From Vibrio maritimus (GTDB lineage Bacteria; Pseudomonadota; Gammaproteobacteria; Enterobacterales; Vibrionaceae): a DNA stretch of 36,056 bases. The stretch covers positions 1-36,056 of the forward strand of contig BBMT01000024.1 in assembly GCA_000755425.1 (NCBI GenBank), read 5' to 3'. The notes beneath the pieces are model-generated. The model was not told where the DNA came from and made no database searches. It saw only the letters and a list, made by a program, of their open reading frames with translations. How positions within the stretch are numbered: position 1 is the stretch's first letter; each line of letters begins with the position of its first letter. Positions 17,555 to 26,761 of this stretch are shown one piece after another. Position numbers and translations under genes: made by a program.

Positions 17555-18628
17555 ATGAAAAAGAGCGAACTCAGTAATATTAATATCAGTGACGAACAAG
17601 TACTGATCACGCCAGAACAGCTAAAACAAAAACTACCGCTAAGTGAAAAAGCGCGCAAGTTCATTCAAGACTCTCGTGAAACCATCGCTGATATCATCCA
17701 TAAAAAAGACCATCGCCTATTGGTTGTGTGTGGACCTTGTTCTATCCATGATGTGGATGCAGCAAAAGAATACGCGAAGCGCCTAAAAGCACTCTCAGAG
17801 CAACTGAGTGATCAGCTTTACATCGTGATGCGAGTTTACTTTGAAAAGCCACGTACCACGGTAGGTTGGAAAGGTCTTATCAACGATCCTCAACTTGATG
17901 GTACGTTCGACATTGAGCACGGTCTGCATGTAGGCCGAGAGCTGCTGGTGGAACTGGCAGAAATGGAAATCCCTCTGGCAACAGAAGCGCTTGATCCAAT
18001 TAGCCCGCAATACCTAGCGGATACCTTCTCATGGGCAGCGATTGGTGCTCGCACAACAGAATCACAAACTCACCGCGAGATGGCGAGTGGTCTATCGATG
18101 CCGATTGGCTTCAAAAACGGCACCGATGGCAGCCTAGCCACCGCAATTAATGCGATGCAAGCAGCCTCTTCAAGTCACCGCTTCATGGGTATTAACCGTG
18201 AAGGTCAGGTAGCACTATTGACGACCCAAGGTAATGCTAACGGTCACGTAATTTTGCGTGGTGGCAAACAAACTAACTACGATTCAGTGTCTGTGACGGA
18301 ATGTGAGCAAGAGCTTGCCAAATCGAACCTAGATGCATCTCTAATGGTCGATTGTAGCCACGCTAACTCTCGCAAAGACTACCGTCGTCAGCCTCTGGTT
18401 GCAGAAGATGTGATTCACCAAATCCGTGAAGGTAATAAGTCGATTATTGGTCTAATGATTGAAAGTCATCTTAACGAAGGTAATCAGAGCAGCGATATTC
18501 CTCTAAGCGAAATGAAATACGGCGTGTCTATCACCGATGCATGTATCAATTGGGATTCAACTGAGGCACTATTACGTCATGCTCATACTGAGCTCGTCCC
18601 ATTCTTGGAAAATCGTATTAAGGAATAA
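17555..18628 (+). CDS. aroF: AroF, DAHP synthase (tyrosine-sensitive type)
   Basis: 3-deoxy-7-phosphoheptulonate synthase, type I: condenses PEP and erythrose 4-phosphate to start the shikimate pathway. The 357-residue frame is intact. Motifs: VVCGPCSIHD (metal cysteine), MRVYFEKPRTTVGWKGL, IGARTTESQTHREMASGLS, GFKNGTDG and MVDCSHANS. Position next to tyrA, TyrR boxes upstream and closer resemblance to E. coli AroF than AroG suggest the tyrosine-inhibited isozyme. The ATG at 17555 follows AGGTGACG; a longer frame from 17513 would run through the TyrR box and is rejected. Its stop and the first possible tyrA ATG share a base (TAATG). Confidence 0.95.
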   Translation: MKKSELSNINISDEQVLITPEQLKQKLPLSEKARKFIQDSRETIADIIHKKDHRLLVVCGPCSIHDVDAAKEYAKRLKALSEQLSDQLYIVMRVYFEKPRTTVGWKGLINDPQLDGTFDIEHGLHVGRELLVELAEMEIPLATEALDPISPQYLADTFSWAAIGARTTESQTHREMASGLSMPIGFKNGTDGSLATAINAMQAASSSHRFMGINREGQVALLTTQGNANGHVILRGGKQTNYDSVSVTECEQELAKSNLDASLMVDCSHANSRKDYRRQPLVAEDVIHQIREGNKSIIGLMIESHLNEGNQSSDIPLSEMKYGVSITDACINWDSTEALLRHAHTELVPFLENRIKE

Positions 18629-18636
18629 TGACATCC

Positions 18637-19785
18637 ATGGCTGCTGAACTGAACGCATTGCGTGACCAAATCGATGACGTTGATAAGCAGATGCTTGAGC
18701 TTTTGGCAAAGCGTCTATCTCTTGTGGAGCAAGTTGGTGAAGTAAAGAGCGACATGGCTTACCAATCTATGCCCCGGATAGAGAAGCAGCCATGCTGGCC
18801 TCTCGCCGCGAAGAAGCAGAGAAAAAGGGTGTGCCGCCGCAACTTATAGAGGACATTCTGCGAAGAACTATGCGAGAGTCCTATGCCAGTGAGAAAGACT
18901 CGGGCTTTAAGTGTCTTAACCCAGAATTGCGCTCGGTTGTGATTGTAGGTGGTAAAGGGCAGTTGGGCGGCTTGTTTGGTCGTATGTTTACCTTGTCTGG
19001 TTATCAAGTAAAAGTACTTGGCAGCCAAGATTGGGATCGCGCTGATGAGATCTTAGATAATGCAGGCCTTGTGGTTGTGACGGTGCTATTCACCTAACAG
19101 AAGGGTGATTGAGAAGCTTGGCAATCTGCCTGAAGACTGCATTTTGTGTGATTTAACCTCTGTTAAATCTAAGCCACTCAACGCGATGCTTAACGTTCAC
19201 CAAGGTCCTGTTGTAGGCCTGCACCCAATGTTTGGTCCTGACGTTCCAAGTCTTGCTAAGCAGGTTATTGTGTACTGTGATGGCCGACAAGAAGCCGAAT
19301 ACCAATGGCTGCTCGAACAGTTCAAGATTTGGGGTGCGAGTCTGTGTCAGATCTCTGCTGAGCAGCACGACAAAGGCATGACGCTTATTCAGGCGCTGCG
19401 CCACTTCACCTCGTTTGCCTACGGTCGTCATCTGAGTCAGCAAAACCCAGACCTTGATACGCTAGTTAAATTGAGTTCACCTATCTACCGTCTCGAGCTT
19501 GCGATGGTAGGCAGACTGTTTGCTCAAGATCCAACGCTTTACGGTGATATTATTATGTCGTCGGATGAAAACATTGAGATGATCAAGTGTTTCCACAAAC
19601 AGTTCGGCGAAGCGTTGGCGCTGCTCGACAGCAAGGATAAAGCCAAGTTCGTGACTGAGTTTAATGAGGTCAGCGATTGGTTTGGTGATTACTCACAGCA
19701 GTTTATGTCTGAAAGCCAAAACTTGCTCAAGCAAGCGAATGATGCGATTCATCGTGCTAGCCAACTAAACATATCGAGTGAATGA
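18637..19785 (+). CDS. tyrA: TyrA, chorismate mutase / prephenate dehydrogenase (three missing bases)
   Basis: Bifunctional enzyme of tyrosine synthesis. N-terminal AroQ chorismate mutase (about residues 1-90; LRDQIDDVDKQMLELLAKRL), then the NAD-binding dehydrogenase (VVIVGGKGQLGGLFGRMF; HPMFGPDVPSLAKQV; SSPIYRLELAMVGRLFAQDP). Single bases are missing at 18752 (restoring EHGLPIYAPDREAAML), at 19086 and in 19103-19105 (restoring VPIHLTEGVIEKL). Corrected length is about 383 residues, against 373 in E. coli. The start could also be ATG 18628, which adds three residues; 18637 matches the E. coli N terminus, but neither has ideal spacing to AAGGA at 18620-18624. Operon with aroF. Confidence 0.94.
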
Positions 19786-19790
19786 AATAG

Positions 19791-19821
19791 AAAAAACGCA
19801 GCTCGTTAGCTGCGTTTTTTT
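19791..19821. terminator. Bidirectional terminator between tyrA and the M23 peptidase gene
   Basis: AAAAAACGCAGCT (19791-19803) pairs with AGCTGCGTTTTTT (19808-19820) around a four-base loop; works on both strands for the convergent genes, and overlaps the stop of the M23 gene. Confidence 0.93.
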
Positions 19822-20827
19822 AATGGGTTTGTTCGGTCTCTATCGCGTCGACTTCTTCATTGCCTGCGGTCTTAATTGATGAATCTACATAAGGTGCGTT
19901 GGTCAGGTTAATCTGAAGCTTAACCACACTACTCACCAACTCAATCAATGGTGCCCATTGTACTTTCTTCTCTTTTTCAAAGACATAATCGAAGTTTTCT
20001 GGATTCCAATCGATAAAGTACTGAGGGTTTAAAGTACGACCCAAGAAGCGGATTTCATAATGAAGGTGGGGACCTGTTGAGGTGCCACTGTTGCCGCATG
20101 TGGCAAGCACATCGCCTTTACTTACAAATTGACCACTCTTCGCTTTGAACTTATGTAGGTGAGCGTAAGAGCTCATAAAACCAAAGGCGTGACGTACGGT
20201 GAGATAGTTACCATAGCCTTGGCGACTAGGCCTTACGGTTTCAACTACGCCGTCGGCGGGGGCTAAGATCTGTTCACCAGTTTTACATGTTAGGTCGATA
20301 CCACTATGTACATGACGCTTACCGGTAATAGGGTGCGTACGTCGACCATAAGAAGAAGAGATGCGCTGATAAGTCATCGGGCTGTCATTGGGAATGAGTC
20401 TTAGCATGGTTGCGCGCACCGCTGAGTCAATAGCTGCCGCATCAATGCGCTCTTCTAATGGCATTTCACTGTCGTACTGCTCTTCATCGACAAGACCAAG
20501 TACAGCTTCAACATCGTTAACACGCTTACCTAGAAGCTGTAATGAATCACGTTTCTCTTCAAGCTCTTGAGAGAGAGTGTGCATTTCATTCACTTGCTCT
20601 TCTAGTTTCGCCTCGAGCATCGCCTTTTCTTGATTAAGACTCGCCAATGAGCCTTCTGTTGAGGTCAGTTCAAGTTGAGACTGTTGATATGAATAGCCAA
20701 CTAAGCCTAAGCCAACAGGAAAAGCCGCAGCAAGTAAGATCGCTGTATAGGTGCGCTTTTTCCCTAGGCGCAGCGTTTTCTTCTTTCCTTGTTGTGTCGG
20801 GATAACAACCCGGATCTTATTAGGCAT
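19820..20827 (-). CDS. Membrane-anchored M23-family metallopeptidase (murein DD-endopeptidase type)
   Basis: 335 residues. A short basic cytoplasmic N terminus is followed by a membrane segment at about 27-46, a coiled coil at about 50-105 (LEAKLEEQVNEMHTLSQELE) and an M23 LytM domain. All zinc and catalytic residues are present: H174 and D178 in HSGIDL, H223 in YAHLHK and H254/H256 in GPHLHYE. It should therefore be an active peptidoglycan endopeptidase facing the periplasm, of the Shy/MepM-like type rather than a degenerate EnvC-type activator, which lacks zinc ligands. I cannot assign one of the named Shy proteins. It lies alone between tyrA and ettA. Confidence 0.9.
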   Translation of the reverse strand: MPNKIRVVIPTQQGKKKTLRLGKKRTYTAILLAAAFPVGLGLVGYSYQQSQLELTSTEGSLASLNQEKAMLEAKLEEQVNEMHTLSQELEEKRDSLQLLGKRVNDVEAVLGLVDEEQYDSEMPLEERIDAAAIDSAVRATMLRLIPNDSPMTYQRISSSYGRRTHPITGKRHVHSGIDLTCKTGEQILAPADGVVETVRPSRQGYGNYLTVRHAFGFMSSYAHLHKFKAKSGQFVSKGDVLATCGNSGTSTGPHLHYEIRFLGRTLNPQYFIDWNPENFDYVFEKEKKVQWAPLIELVSSVVKLQINLTNAPYVDSSIKTAGNEEVDAIETEQTH

Positions 20828-20908
20828 AGTGACAGTTCGTAAAAGACAGTGTGTCTATAAAATAAGGTGAATTTTCAGTAAATTTCGCTGATTTGTGGTG
20901 CAAAATCA

Positions 20909-20940
20909 CAAAAAAAGAGGGCGCCATTATCGGCGCCTCT
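20909..20940 (-). terminator. Terminator of ettA
   Basis: On the minus strand AGAGGCGCC-GATAAT-GGCGCCCTCT (one bulged base) is followed by seven T. It lies about 35 bases after the ettA stop. Confidence 0.85.
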
Positions 20941-20974
20941 GGGAAAAAAACAAGTTTATCTCAAATATGTATGA

Positions 20975-22642
20975 TTATTTTGAGATACGTTTGTACTTGA
21001 TACGGTGTGGTTCAGCGGCTTCAGGACCAAGCGTCTTCTTCAACCATTCCATGTACTCAGTATAGTTACCTTCGTAGAAGTTAACCTGACCTTCGTCACG
21101 GTAGTCGATGATGTGCGTTGCGATACGGTCTAGGAACCAACGGTCGTGCGAGATAACCATAGCACAGCCAGGGAACTCTAGAAGTGCTTCTTCTAGTGCA
21201 CGTAGTGTTTCAACGTCAAGGTCGTTGGTTGGCTCATCGAGTAGTAACATGTTACCGCCAGCTTTAAGAAGCTTAGCAAGGTGAACACGGTTACGCTCAC
21301 CACCAGAAAGTTCACCGATGATCTTCTGTTGGTCGCTGCCTTTGAAGTTAAAGCGCGAGCAGTAAGCACGAGCTGGGATCTCAAAGTTGTTGATCTTGAT
21401 GATGTCTGCGCCTTCAGAGATCTCTTGGAATACCGTATTAGTATCGTTCATTGAGTCACGGAACTGCTCAACAGACGCTAGCTTAACGGTTTCACCTAGG
21501 TCGATCGTACCTGAATCTGGCTGCTCAGTGCCGCTTAGCATCTTGAATAGCGTTGATTTACCTGCACCGTTGGCACCGATAATGCCCACGATAGCACCCT
21601 TAGGAATGCTGAACGATAGGTCATCGATAAGAACGCGGCCGTCGAAAGACTTCGTTAGGTTGTTCACTTCAAGAACTTTGTCACCTAGACGCTCACCTGG
21701 CGGGATGAACAGCTCGTTGGTCTCGTTACGCTTCTGGTGATCGCCGCTTTGCAGCTCTTCAAAGCGTGCCATACGTGCTTTAGATTTCGCTTGGCGACCT
21801 TTAGGGTTTTGACGAACCCACTCAAGTTCTTTCTCGATGGTCTTTTGACGAGCTTTCTCTTGAGACGCTTCTTGTTGTAGACGCGCATCTTTTTGCTCAA
21901 GCCAAGAGGTGTAGTTACCTTCCCATGGAATACCTTCACCACGGTCAAGTTCTAGGATCCAACCTGCTGCGTTATCTAGGAAGTAACGGTCGTGGGTAAT
22001 TGCCACAACAGTGCCAGTGTAATCAACAAGGAAGCGCTCTAGCCAAGCTACTGATTCTGCATCCAAGTGGTTAGTTGGTTCGTCAAGAAGCAGCATGTCT
22101 GGCTTCTCAAGCAGTAGGCGACAGATAGCAACACGACGACGCTCACCACCAGATAGGTGTTGGATCTTCGCATCCCACTCAGGAAGACGAAGTGCATCTG
22201 CAGCACGCTCTAGAGCGTTCTCTAGGTTATGACCTTCTTTCGCTTGAATGAGCGCTTCCAATTCACCTTGCTCTTTTGCTAGTGCATCAAAGTCGGCATC
22301 TGGTTCTGCGTAAGCTGCGTAAACTTCGTCAAGACGCTTCATCGCGCCAGCAACGTCAGCAACGGCTTCTTCAACAATTTCGCGAACCGTTTTTGATTCG
22401 TCTAGTACTGGCTCCTGAGGTAGGTAACCTACGTTTAGGCCTGGTTGTGGGCGTGCTTCGCCATCGATGTCAGTATCAATACCTGCCATGATGCGTAGCA
22501 GTGTCGATTTACCTGCGCCGTTAAGACCAAGTACACCGATTTTCGCGCCGGGGAAGAAGCTTAGAGAAATGTCCTTAAGGATCTGTCGCTTTGGTGGCAC
22601 CACTTTGCTCACGCGCGACATAGTATAGACGTATTCAGCCAT
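20975..22642 (-). CDS. ettA: EttA, energy-dependent translational throttle ABC-F ATPase
   Basis: Cytoplasmic ABC-F protein that binds the ribosomal E site and gates the first elongation step according to ATP/ADP ratio. The intact 555-residue protein has two ABC domains: Walker A GLNGAGKST and GANGAGKST, signatures LSGGERRR and LSGGERNR, Walker B LLLDEPTNHLD and LLLDEPTNDLD. Between them is the P-site tRNA interaction linker (WVRQNPKGRQAKSKARMARFEEL region, near 280-300); the arm insertion falls near 95-140. N terminus MAEYVYTMSRVSKVVPPKR is typical of EttA. Divergent from slt. Confidence 0.97.
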   Translation of the reverse strand: MAEYVYTMSRVSKVVPPKRQILKDISLSFFPGAKIGVLGLNGAGKSTLLRIMAGIDTDIDGEARPQPGLNVGYLPQEPVLDESKTVREIVEEAVADVAGAMKRLDEVYAAYAEPDADFDALAKEQGELEALIQAKEGHNLENALERAADALRLPEWDAKIQHLSGGERRRVAICRLLLEKPDMLLLDEPTNHLDAESVAWLERFLVDYTGTVVAITHDRYFLDNAAGWILELDRGEGIPWEGNYTSWLEQKDARLQQEASQEKARQKTIEKELEWVRQNPKGRQAKSKARMARFEELQSGDHQKRNETNELFIPPGERLGDKVLEVNNLTKSFDGRVLIDDLSFSIPKGAIVGIIGANGAGKSTLFKMLSGTEQPDSGTIDLGETVKLASVEQFRDSMNDTNTVFQEISEGADIIKINNFEIPARAYCSRFNFKGSDQQKIIGELSGGERNRVHLAKLLKAGGNMLLLDEPTNDLDVETLRALEEALLEFPGCAMVISHDRWFLDRIATHIIDYRDEGQVNFYEGNYTEYMEWLKKTLGPEAAEPHRIKYKRISK

Positions 22643-22944
22643 TGCCGATCGTTCCTAATTTTGAAGTCAATAAAGTTCCTATTTTACACCACCGAGCGGA
22701 ATCCTTTCAATTTTACTTCGGAGATTCCTTTGGATAATGCGTATATCAATTAGGCTACTTGTCTCCGTCATTGCGTAACAAACAGTCAGAAACAAATTCT
22801 TAATGACAAAGCCATTGGAAAGTTGACCTATTTGGTCTTAAATTGAAGTTTGACCATGCACTCAACACCGGCTGACACAGCGGTACAGAAAACAATAACA
22901 ATACTTCTCTTGGTCAACTGTTACAACATCGAAGGAACGGTTAC
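22643..22944. other. Divergent regulatory region between ettA and slt
   Basis: 302 bases with no gene. I find no confident sigma70 promoter pair. The half nearest slt contains four GACC/GGTC words: TTGACC (22823-22828), TTTGGTC (22831-22837), TTTGACC (22849-22855) and TTGGTCAA (22910-22917); the first two form GACC-N5-GGTC. Their meaning is unknown. Confidence 0.4.
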
Positions 22945-24924
22945 ATGAATTCTAAACAACGATACCGGAAGCCGCTCGTCAGCATTGCTTGCGGAGCTAT
23001 CGTGACGTTGGCTTTACCTGCGCTAATGAGTAGCGCGATTGCCTCTGAAACTAATGCATCAGCCTCTAAAAATAAGCTCGAGCGACAGCGTGCGGCTTAC
23101 GACATGGCGCAAGAACTGATTGATAGTAGAAACGTCAACGGTTACAACAAAATCCGACCGCAAATCGCGGATTATCCTTTAACACCTTATGTCGATTATC
23201 GCGTATTTTCGCTGCAGTTAGCTGACAAATCTGTTTCGCAAGTGAATCGTTTTATCGAGAAACATCAGGGTTTTCCATTTTCATCGCGCATTCGTGCCCC
23301 CTTTGTAGACCAACTCGCCAGACAAAAGCGTTGGGATGACCTGCTTTTGTTTCAAACCAGTTACCCAAGCGGGGAACGTTACCAATGTCACTACCATTAT
23401 GCGCAGCTAAAAACAGGCGATACGGATTCGGCCTATGACGGCGCCAAAACTTTGTGGAAAAGTGGTGACAGTGTTGATAGCGCTTGTGATCCTCTATTTG
23501 ATTCGTGGAACAAGGCGGGGCTGCGCAGCGATGAACTGGTTATCGAGAGAATGACGCTGGCCTTTCAACGCCGCAATGGCTCTTTGATTAACTATCTGAA
23601 TAAACAGCTCAAAACGTCTAAAGGTAAACAACAAGGTAAGCAGATTCAAAGCTTGTTTAAATCGCCGAAGACGGTGACCAAGTTTGCTTCAAGTAGCTTC
23701 CCTGAACCCAATCGTTCCGCCCTCACCGAACTTGCTCTGCAAAAGCTTGCTCGCAGCGACAAAGATCAGGCTCGCACAGCGTTATCTTCACTGAACAAAA
23801 ATAGCCAATTGAACTCTGAACTCCAACAGTCGATGAATGAGTACGTGGCGATGCGGTTTATTACTACCGATTCAGATAGCGAAGCCAAATGGCGCGACAG
23901 TATCTTGGCGAAATCCAGTAACGATGGGTATTTAGAGCGCCGCGCTCGACTAGCGGTGCAGCAAGCCGATTGGAAGGGGCTGGAGCAATGGATTGGCAAG
24001 CTCAGTGATAAAACCAAGCAGACCAGTCGCTGGCAGTATTGGCTTGCGAGAGCGGAGATCAGTCGTGGTGACAAAGCGCAGGGTGACAAACGTTTGGAAT
24101 CGATTGTCGGGCAGCGCAACTTCTACAGCGCGGCGGCTGCAGTACAGCTCAAGCACTCGATTGTTTACCCTATTTCTACCACTACGCTCGATAATGCCGC
24201 GATAGCGCCATACCAAACGAGTTTAACTCGCATAGAAGAATTGATTGCGCGCGATAAAATTGCGGCAGCAAAATCTGAGTGGCGCTTTTTGCTGTCCAGA
24301 GTATCTACATCAGATAAAGAGATGTTGGCAGCGTATGCAGGCAAAAAGCGTTGGCATCATCTTACGGTTGTCGCAACTATTTCAGCCAAAATGTGGGACA
24401 ACATGAGTCTTCGCTTTCCACAGGCGCATGCATGGTGGTTTAATTTTTATGGCGAGAAGCTTGGCTTAGACAAGGATCTTCTCATGTCCTTGGCAAGACA
24501 GGAGAGTGCAATGGATGTGGAAGCACGCTCACCAGTCGGGGCAAGGGGGGTAATGCAAATTATGCCCGCTACGGCTAAGTACACCGCTAAGAAGCATAAG
24601 ATTGCCTACAAGCGCACGAGCGAGCTTTATCAGGTCGGCAAAAACATTGAAATCGGCTCACATTACTTGAATGAGCTATTAGGGAACTACGACGATAATC
24701 GCATTTTTGCGCTGGCGGCTTACAACGCTGGACCCAACCGGGTTAAACGCTGGCGTGCGGTATCCGATGGTAACTTAGATGCGATAGCGTTTATTGAAGC
24801 GATACCATTTAGAGAGACTCGTGGTTATGTTCAGAACATTCTGATGTTTCAAGTGTATTACCGTGATCTGATGGGTGTTCAGGGAAGTTTCCTAACCGAT
24901 GCAGAGGCGAAAAGACGTTACTGA
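22945..24924 (+). CDS. slt: Slt, soluble lytic murein transglycosylase
   Basis: Periplasmic exo-lytic transglycosylase that cleaves glycan strands with formation of 1,6-anhydro-MurNAc, the product recycled by NagZ, AnmK and MurQ encoded upstream. Signal peptide at about 1-33 (MNSKQRYRKP, hydrophobic core, SSAIASE). A long alpha-helical U/L superhelix (about 40-470) precedes the catalytic C domain, with catalytic E520 in LARQESAMDVEARSPVGA, GVMQIMPATA and LAAYNAGPNRVKRW. 659 residues is the family length (E. coli about 645). GAAGGAACGG precedes the ATG. trpR follows 71 bases later, as in E. coli. Confidence 0.96.
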   Translation: MNSKQRYRKPLVSIACGAIVTLALPALMSSAIASETNASASKNKLERQRAAYDMAQELIDSRNVNGYNKIRPQIADYPLTPYVDYRVFSLQLADKSVSQVNRFIEKHQGFPFSSRIRAPFVDQLARQKRWDDLLLFQTSYPSGERYQCHYHYAQLKTGDTDSAYDGAKTLWKSGDSVDSACDPLFDSWNKAGLRSDELVIERMTLAFQRRNGSLINYLNKQLKTSKGKQQGKQIQSLFKSPKTVTKFASSSFPEPNRSALTELALQKLARSDKDQARTALSSLNKNSQLNSELQQSMNEYVAMRFITTDSDSEAKWRDSILAKSSNDGYLERRARLAVQQADWKGLEQWIGKLSDKTKQTSRWQYWLARAEISRGDKAQGDKRLESIVGQRNFYSAAAAVQLKHSIVYPISTTTLDNAAIAPYQTSLTRIEELIARDKIAAAKSEWRFLLSRVSTSDKEMLAAYAGKKRWHHLTVVATISAKMWDNMSLRFPQAHAWWFNFYGEKLGLDKDLLMSLARQESAMDVEARSPVGARGVMQIMPATAKYTAKKHKIAYKRTSELYQVGKNIEIGSHYLNELLGNYDDNRIFALAAYNAGPNRVKRWRAVSDGNLDAIAFIEAIPFRETRGYVQNILMFQVYYRDLMGVQGSFLTDAEAKRRY

Positions 24925-24995
24925 TACCCTGGGCTAGGCATTGGCGTGAGCTTGAGGTTAGAATGGAGTATTGCAAGTATCTAATGGAATGATTC

Positions 24996-25283
24996 ATGGA
25001 ACCTCAATACCAAGACTGGCAACAAGTTCTCGACCTGATCCAACGCTCACAAAGTACAGAGCAGCAAGCGCAGCTAATGACTCTGCTACTGACACCTGAT
25101 GAACGTGAAGCGGTAACGGCTCGCGTTAATATTTTGTGTGAGCTGCTAAAGGGGGACTTATCTCAGCGTCAAATTAGCCAGATGTTAGGGGTGGGTGTTG
25201 CGACAATTACTCGCGGCAGTGCTGAAGTGAAACGTCTTGAGGACGCCGACAAGAACGCACTTAGCGACTTATTACTTAAATAG
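24996..25283 (+). CDS. trpR: TrpR, trp operon repressor
   Basis: All-helical dimeric repressor that binds tryptophan and represses trp, aroH-type and mtr-type promoters. The 95-residue protein shows MTLLLTPDEREAV, RVNILCELLKGDLSQRQ and the helix-turn-helix QISQMLGVGVATITRGSAEV; TPDERE and ATITRGS are diagnostic. The N terminus is shorter than in E. coli (108 residues), as in other vibrios. It follows slt in the same order as in E. coli and has its own terminator. I see no trp operator in the 71-base gap, so autoregulation is not evident. Confidence 0.96.
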   Translation: MEPQYQDWQQVLDLIQRSQSTEQQAQLMTLLLTPDEREAVTARVNILCELLKGDLSQRQISQMLGVGVATITRGSAEVKRLEDADKNALSDLLLK

Positions 25284-25312
25284 CGAGACCTTAGTGTCTC
25301 GCTCATTTTTTT
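25282..25312 (+). terminator. Terminator of trpR
   Basis: Perfect stem AGCGAGAC (25282-25289) / GTCTCGCT (25296-25303) then CA and seven T. It begins inside the stop codon. Confidence 0.93.
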
Positions 25313-25338
25313 AGCGTTAGGCGATAGAAAGCAGGTAA

Positions 25339-25853
25339 CTAGAAATGCTCAGGGTTAACGAAAGGAATTAAAGCCAGTATTAACGCTTGATGATACACCG
25401 AGCTTCGAGTGAGCTGGTGCTGTGTGAGCAGCGCAATGGCTCCGCCTTTTTGCTTGATGTTGTCGGTACCAAATGTTTTGTCCATTACATCCCCGAGCTC
25501 AACGGTGGGTGACAGTTGCTCTACGACCGCTGGTGGCAGCATCAAACTGGCGCTTCGTGATTCACCAATCAACCTTGAGATTCAATCACCATCCACGCAA
25601 ACGTGCAGCCGCCGTCAAGTCCGGCTTCAATCCCTACGTAGTAATCGCCACCTTGCTTAGACTGCTTCGCGTTATTGACTCGGTTTACTGCACCGCGGTG
25701 TGTTTCTTCGTTGTCCATGGGTTGATCGGCTACACCACTTGGAACGCTGACGCCCTCAAACTCAAAACTTTGGTTTGGAAAAGCCGACTCAAATGCGCTT
25801 TTTACAGCATTAATTTTGGCGGGATTAAGAGAGGCGATGACAACCTTTTTCAT
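25339..25853 (-). CDS. yjjX: YjjX, inosine/xanthosine triphosphatase (frame broken by one missing base)
   Basis: House-cleaning NTPase that hydrolyses ITP and XTP (non-canonical purine nucleotides). Motifs: VVIASLNPAKINAV at the N terminus, DQPMDNEETHRGAVNRV, YYVGIEAGLDGG and, after the break, GESRSASLMLPP and LTRSSVYHQALILALIPFVNP. One base is missing at 25571-25572 (CAAGGTTG for CAAGGTTTG in the coding sense). Corrected length about 171 residues, as in V. cholerae and E. coli. The start at ATGAAAAAG (25853) is chosen on homology; an upstream in-frame ATG at 25868 exists and neither has a clear ribosome-binding site. Confidence 0.93.
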
Positions 25854-26037
25854 GACAGACATATCCATGTAGAGAACGTAACAACCTAATTCTAACGTAA
25901 ATCTTCCCTAGCTATGTCATTAAATTTTTCAATATCCGTACTCTGCTATTGAGCTTATTTGAAGTTCAATTAGTAACGAATATAATTTTTATAGTATGAT
26001 GTTCTGTTTTCTAGGTCAGAAACATCGACAAGAGACA

Positions 26038-26703
26038 ATGGATATGAAATTAAAACAAGTAGTGGTGGCTTTAGGAATTATGACGCTGGCAGGTTGTCAG
26101 GCAACGCAGCGTCAAAATGCCACAACCGGTGAATACGAAACGAACTCTGCAACCAAAGGTGCTGTAATTGGTGCCATTGCTGGCACTGCAGTGGGTATCG
26201 CCTCGGGTGGTGATAGTAAAGGCATTTTACTAGGTGCGGCGAGTGGTGCTGCCATTGGTGGCGGTGCAGGTTACTATTTCGATCAGCAGGAAAAAGCACT
26301 TCGCCAAGAGTTGCTAAATTCTGGTGTGCAAGTTGAACGTACTGGTGACAACCAGCTCGTACTTCGTCTTGAAAATGGTATTGGCTTTGCCAGCAACTCA
26401 CACGCGCTTGATCGCAACATTCATAAAACGCTGCAAGGCGTGGCGCGCATTTTGGTGGAATACCCAGATACTAGCTTAGTGATTGATGGCTACACTGATA
26501 GTACGGGTAGTGCGAGTTACAATCAGGAGCTATCTGAGAAGCGCGCTGAGCAAGTTCGCGCTTTCCTCGTTAGCCAAAACGTTGCTCCTGGCCGTGCGGT
26601 GGCGCGCGGTATGGGTGAGCGCTTCCCTATCTGTAGCAATGCTACGACGGAAGGGCGCCAATGCAATCGACGTGTAGAGATCAAAATCTTGCCTCTTACA
26701 TAA
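26038..26703 (+). CDS. OmpA-family lipoprotein with glycine zipper
   Basis: 221 residues. Lipoprotein signal with lipobox L17-A-G-C20 (IMTLAGCQ). Residues about 38-80 form a glycine-zipper segment (GAVIGAIAGTAVGIASGG, AASGAAIGGGAGYYFD), then a C-terminal OmpA peptidoglycan-binding domain (about 105-215; IDGYTDSTGSASYNQELSEKRAEQV, GMGERFPICSN, RRVEI). The overall plan is that of E. coli YiaD-type outer-membrane lipoproteins that tether murein. The start ATG at 26038 has AAGAG upstream; ATG 26044 is an alternative. Promoter lies in the AT-rich 25869-26037 stretch shared with yjjX. Confidence 0.92.
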   Translation: MDMKLKQVVVALGIMTLAGCQATQRQNATTGEYETNSATKGAVIGAIAGTAVGIASGGDSKGILLGAASGAAIGGGAGYYFDQQEKALRQELLNSGVQVERTGDNQLVLRLENGIGFASNSHALDRNIHKTLQGVARILVEYPDTSLVIDGYTDSTGSASYNQELSEKRAEQVRAFLVSQNVAPGRAVARGMGERFPICSNATTEGRQCNRRVEIKILPLT

Positions 26704-26724
26704 GCAGCGCTCTCTAAATGACAT

Positions 26725-26758
26725 AAAAAAATCCCTAGGTCGTGCCTAGGGGTTTTTT
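26725..26758. terminator. Bidirectional terminator between the OmpA-like gene and pheA
   Basis: A run of A, then CCCTAGG (26733-26739) / CCTAGGG (26745-26751), then GTTTTTT; usable from both strands. Confidence 0.92.
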
Positions 26759-26761
26759 GTT

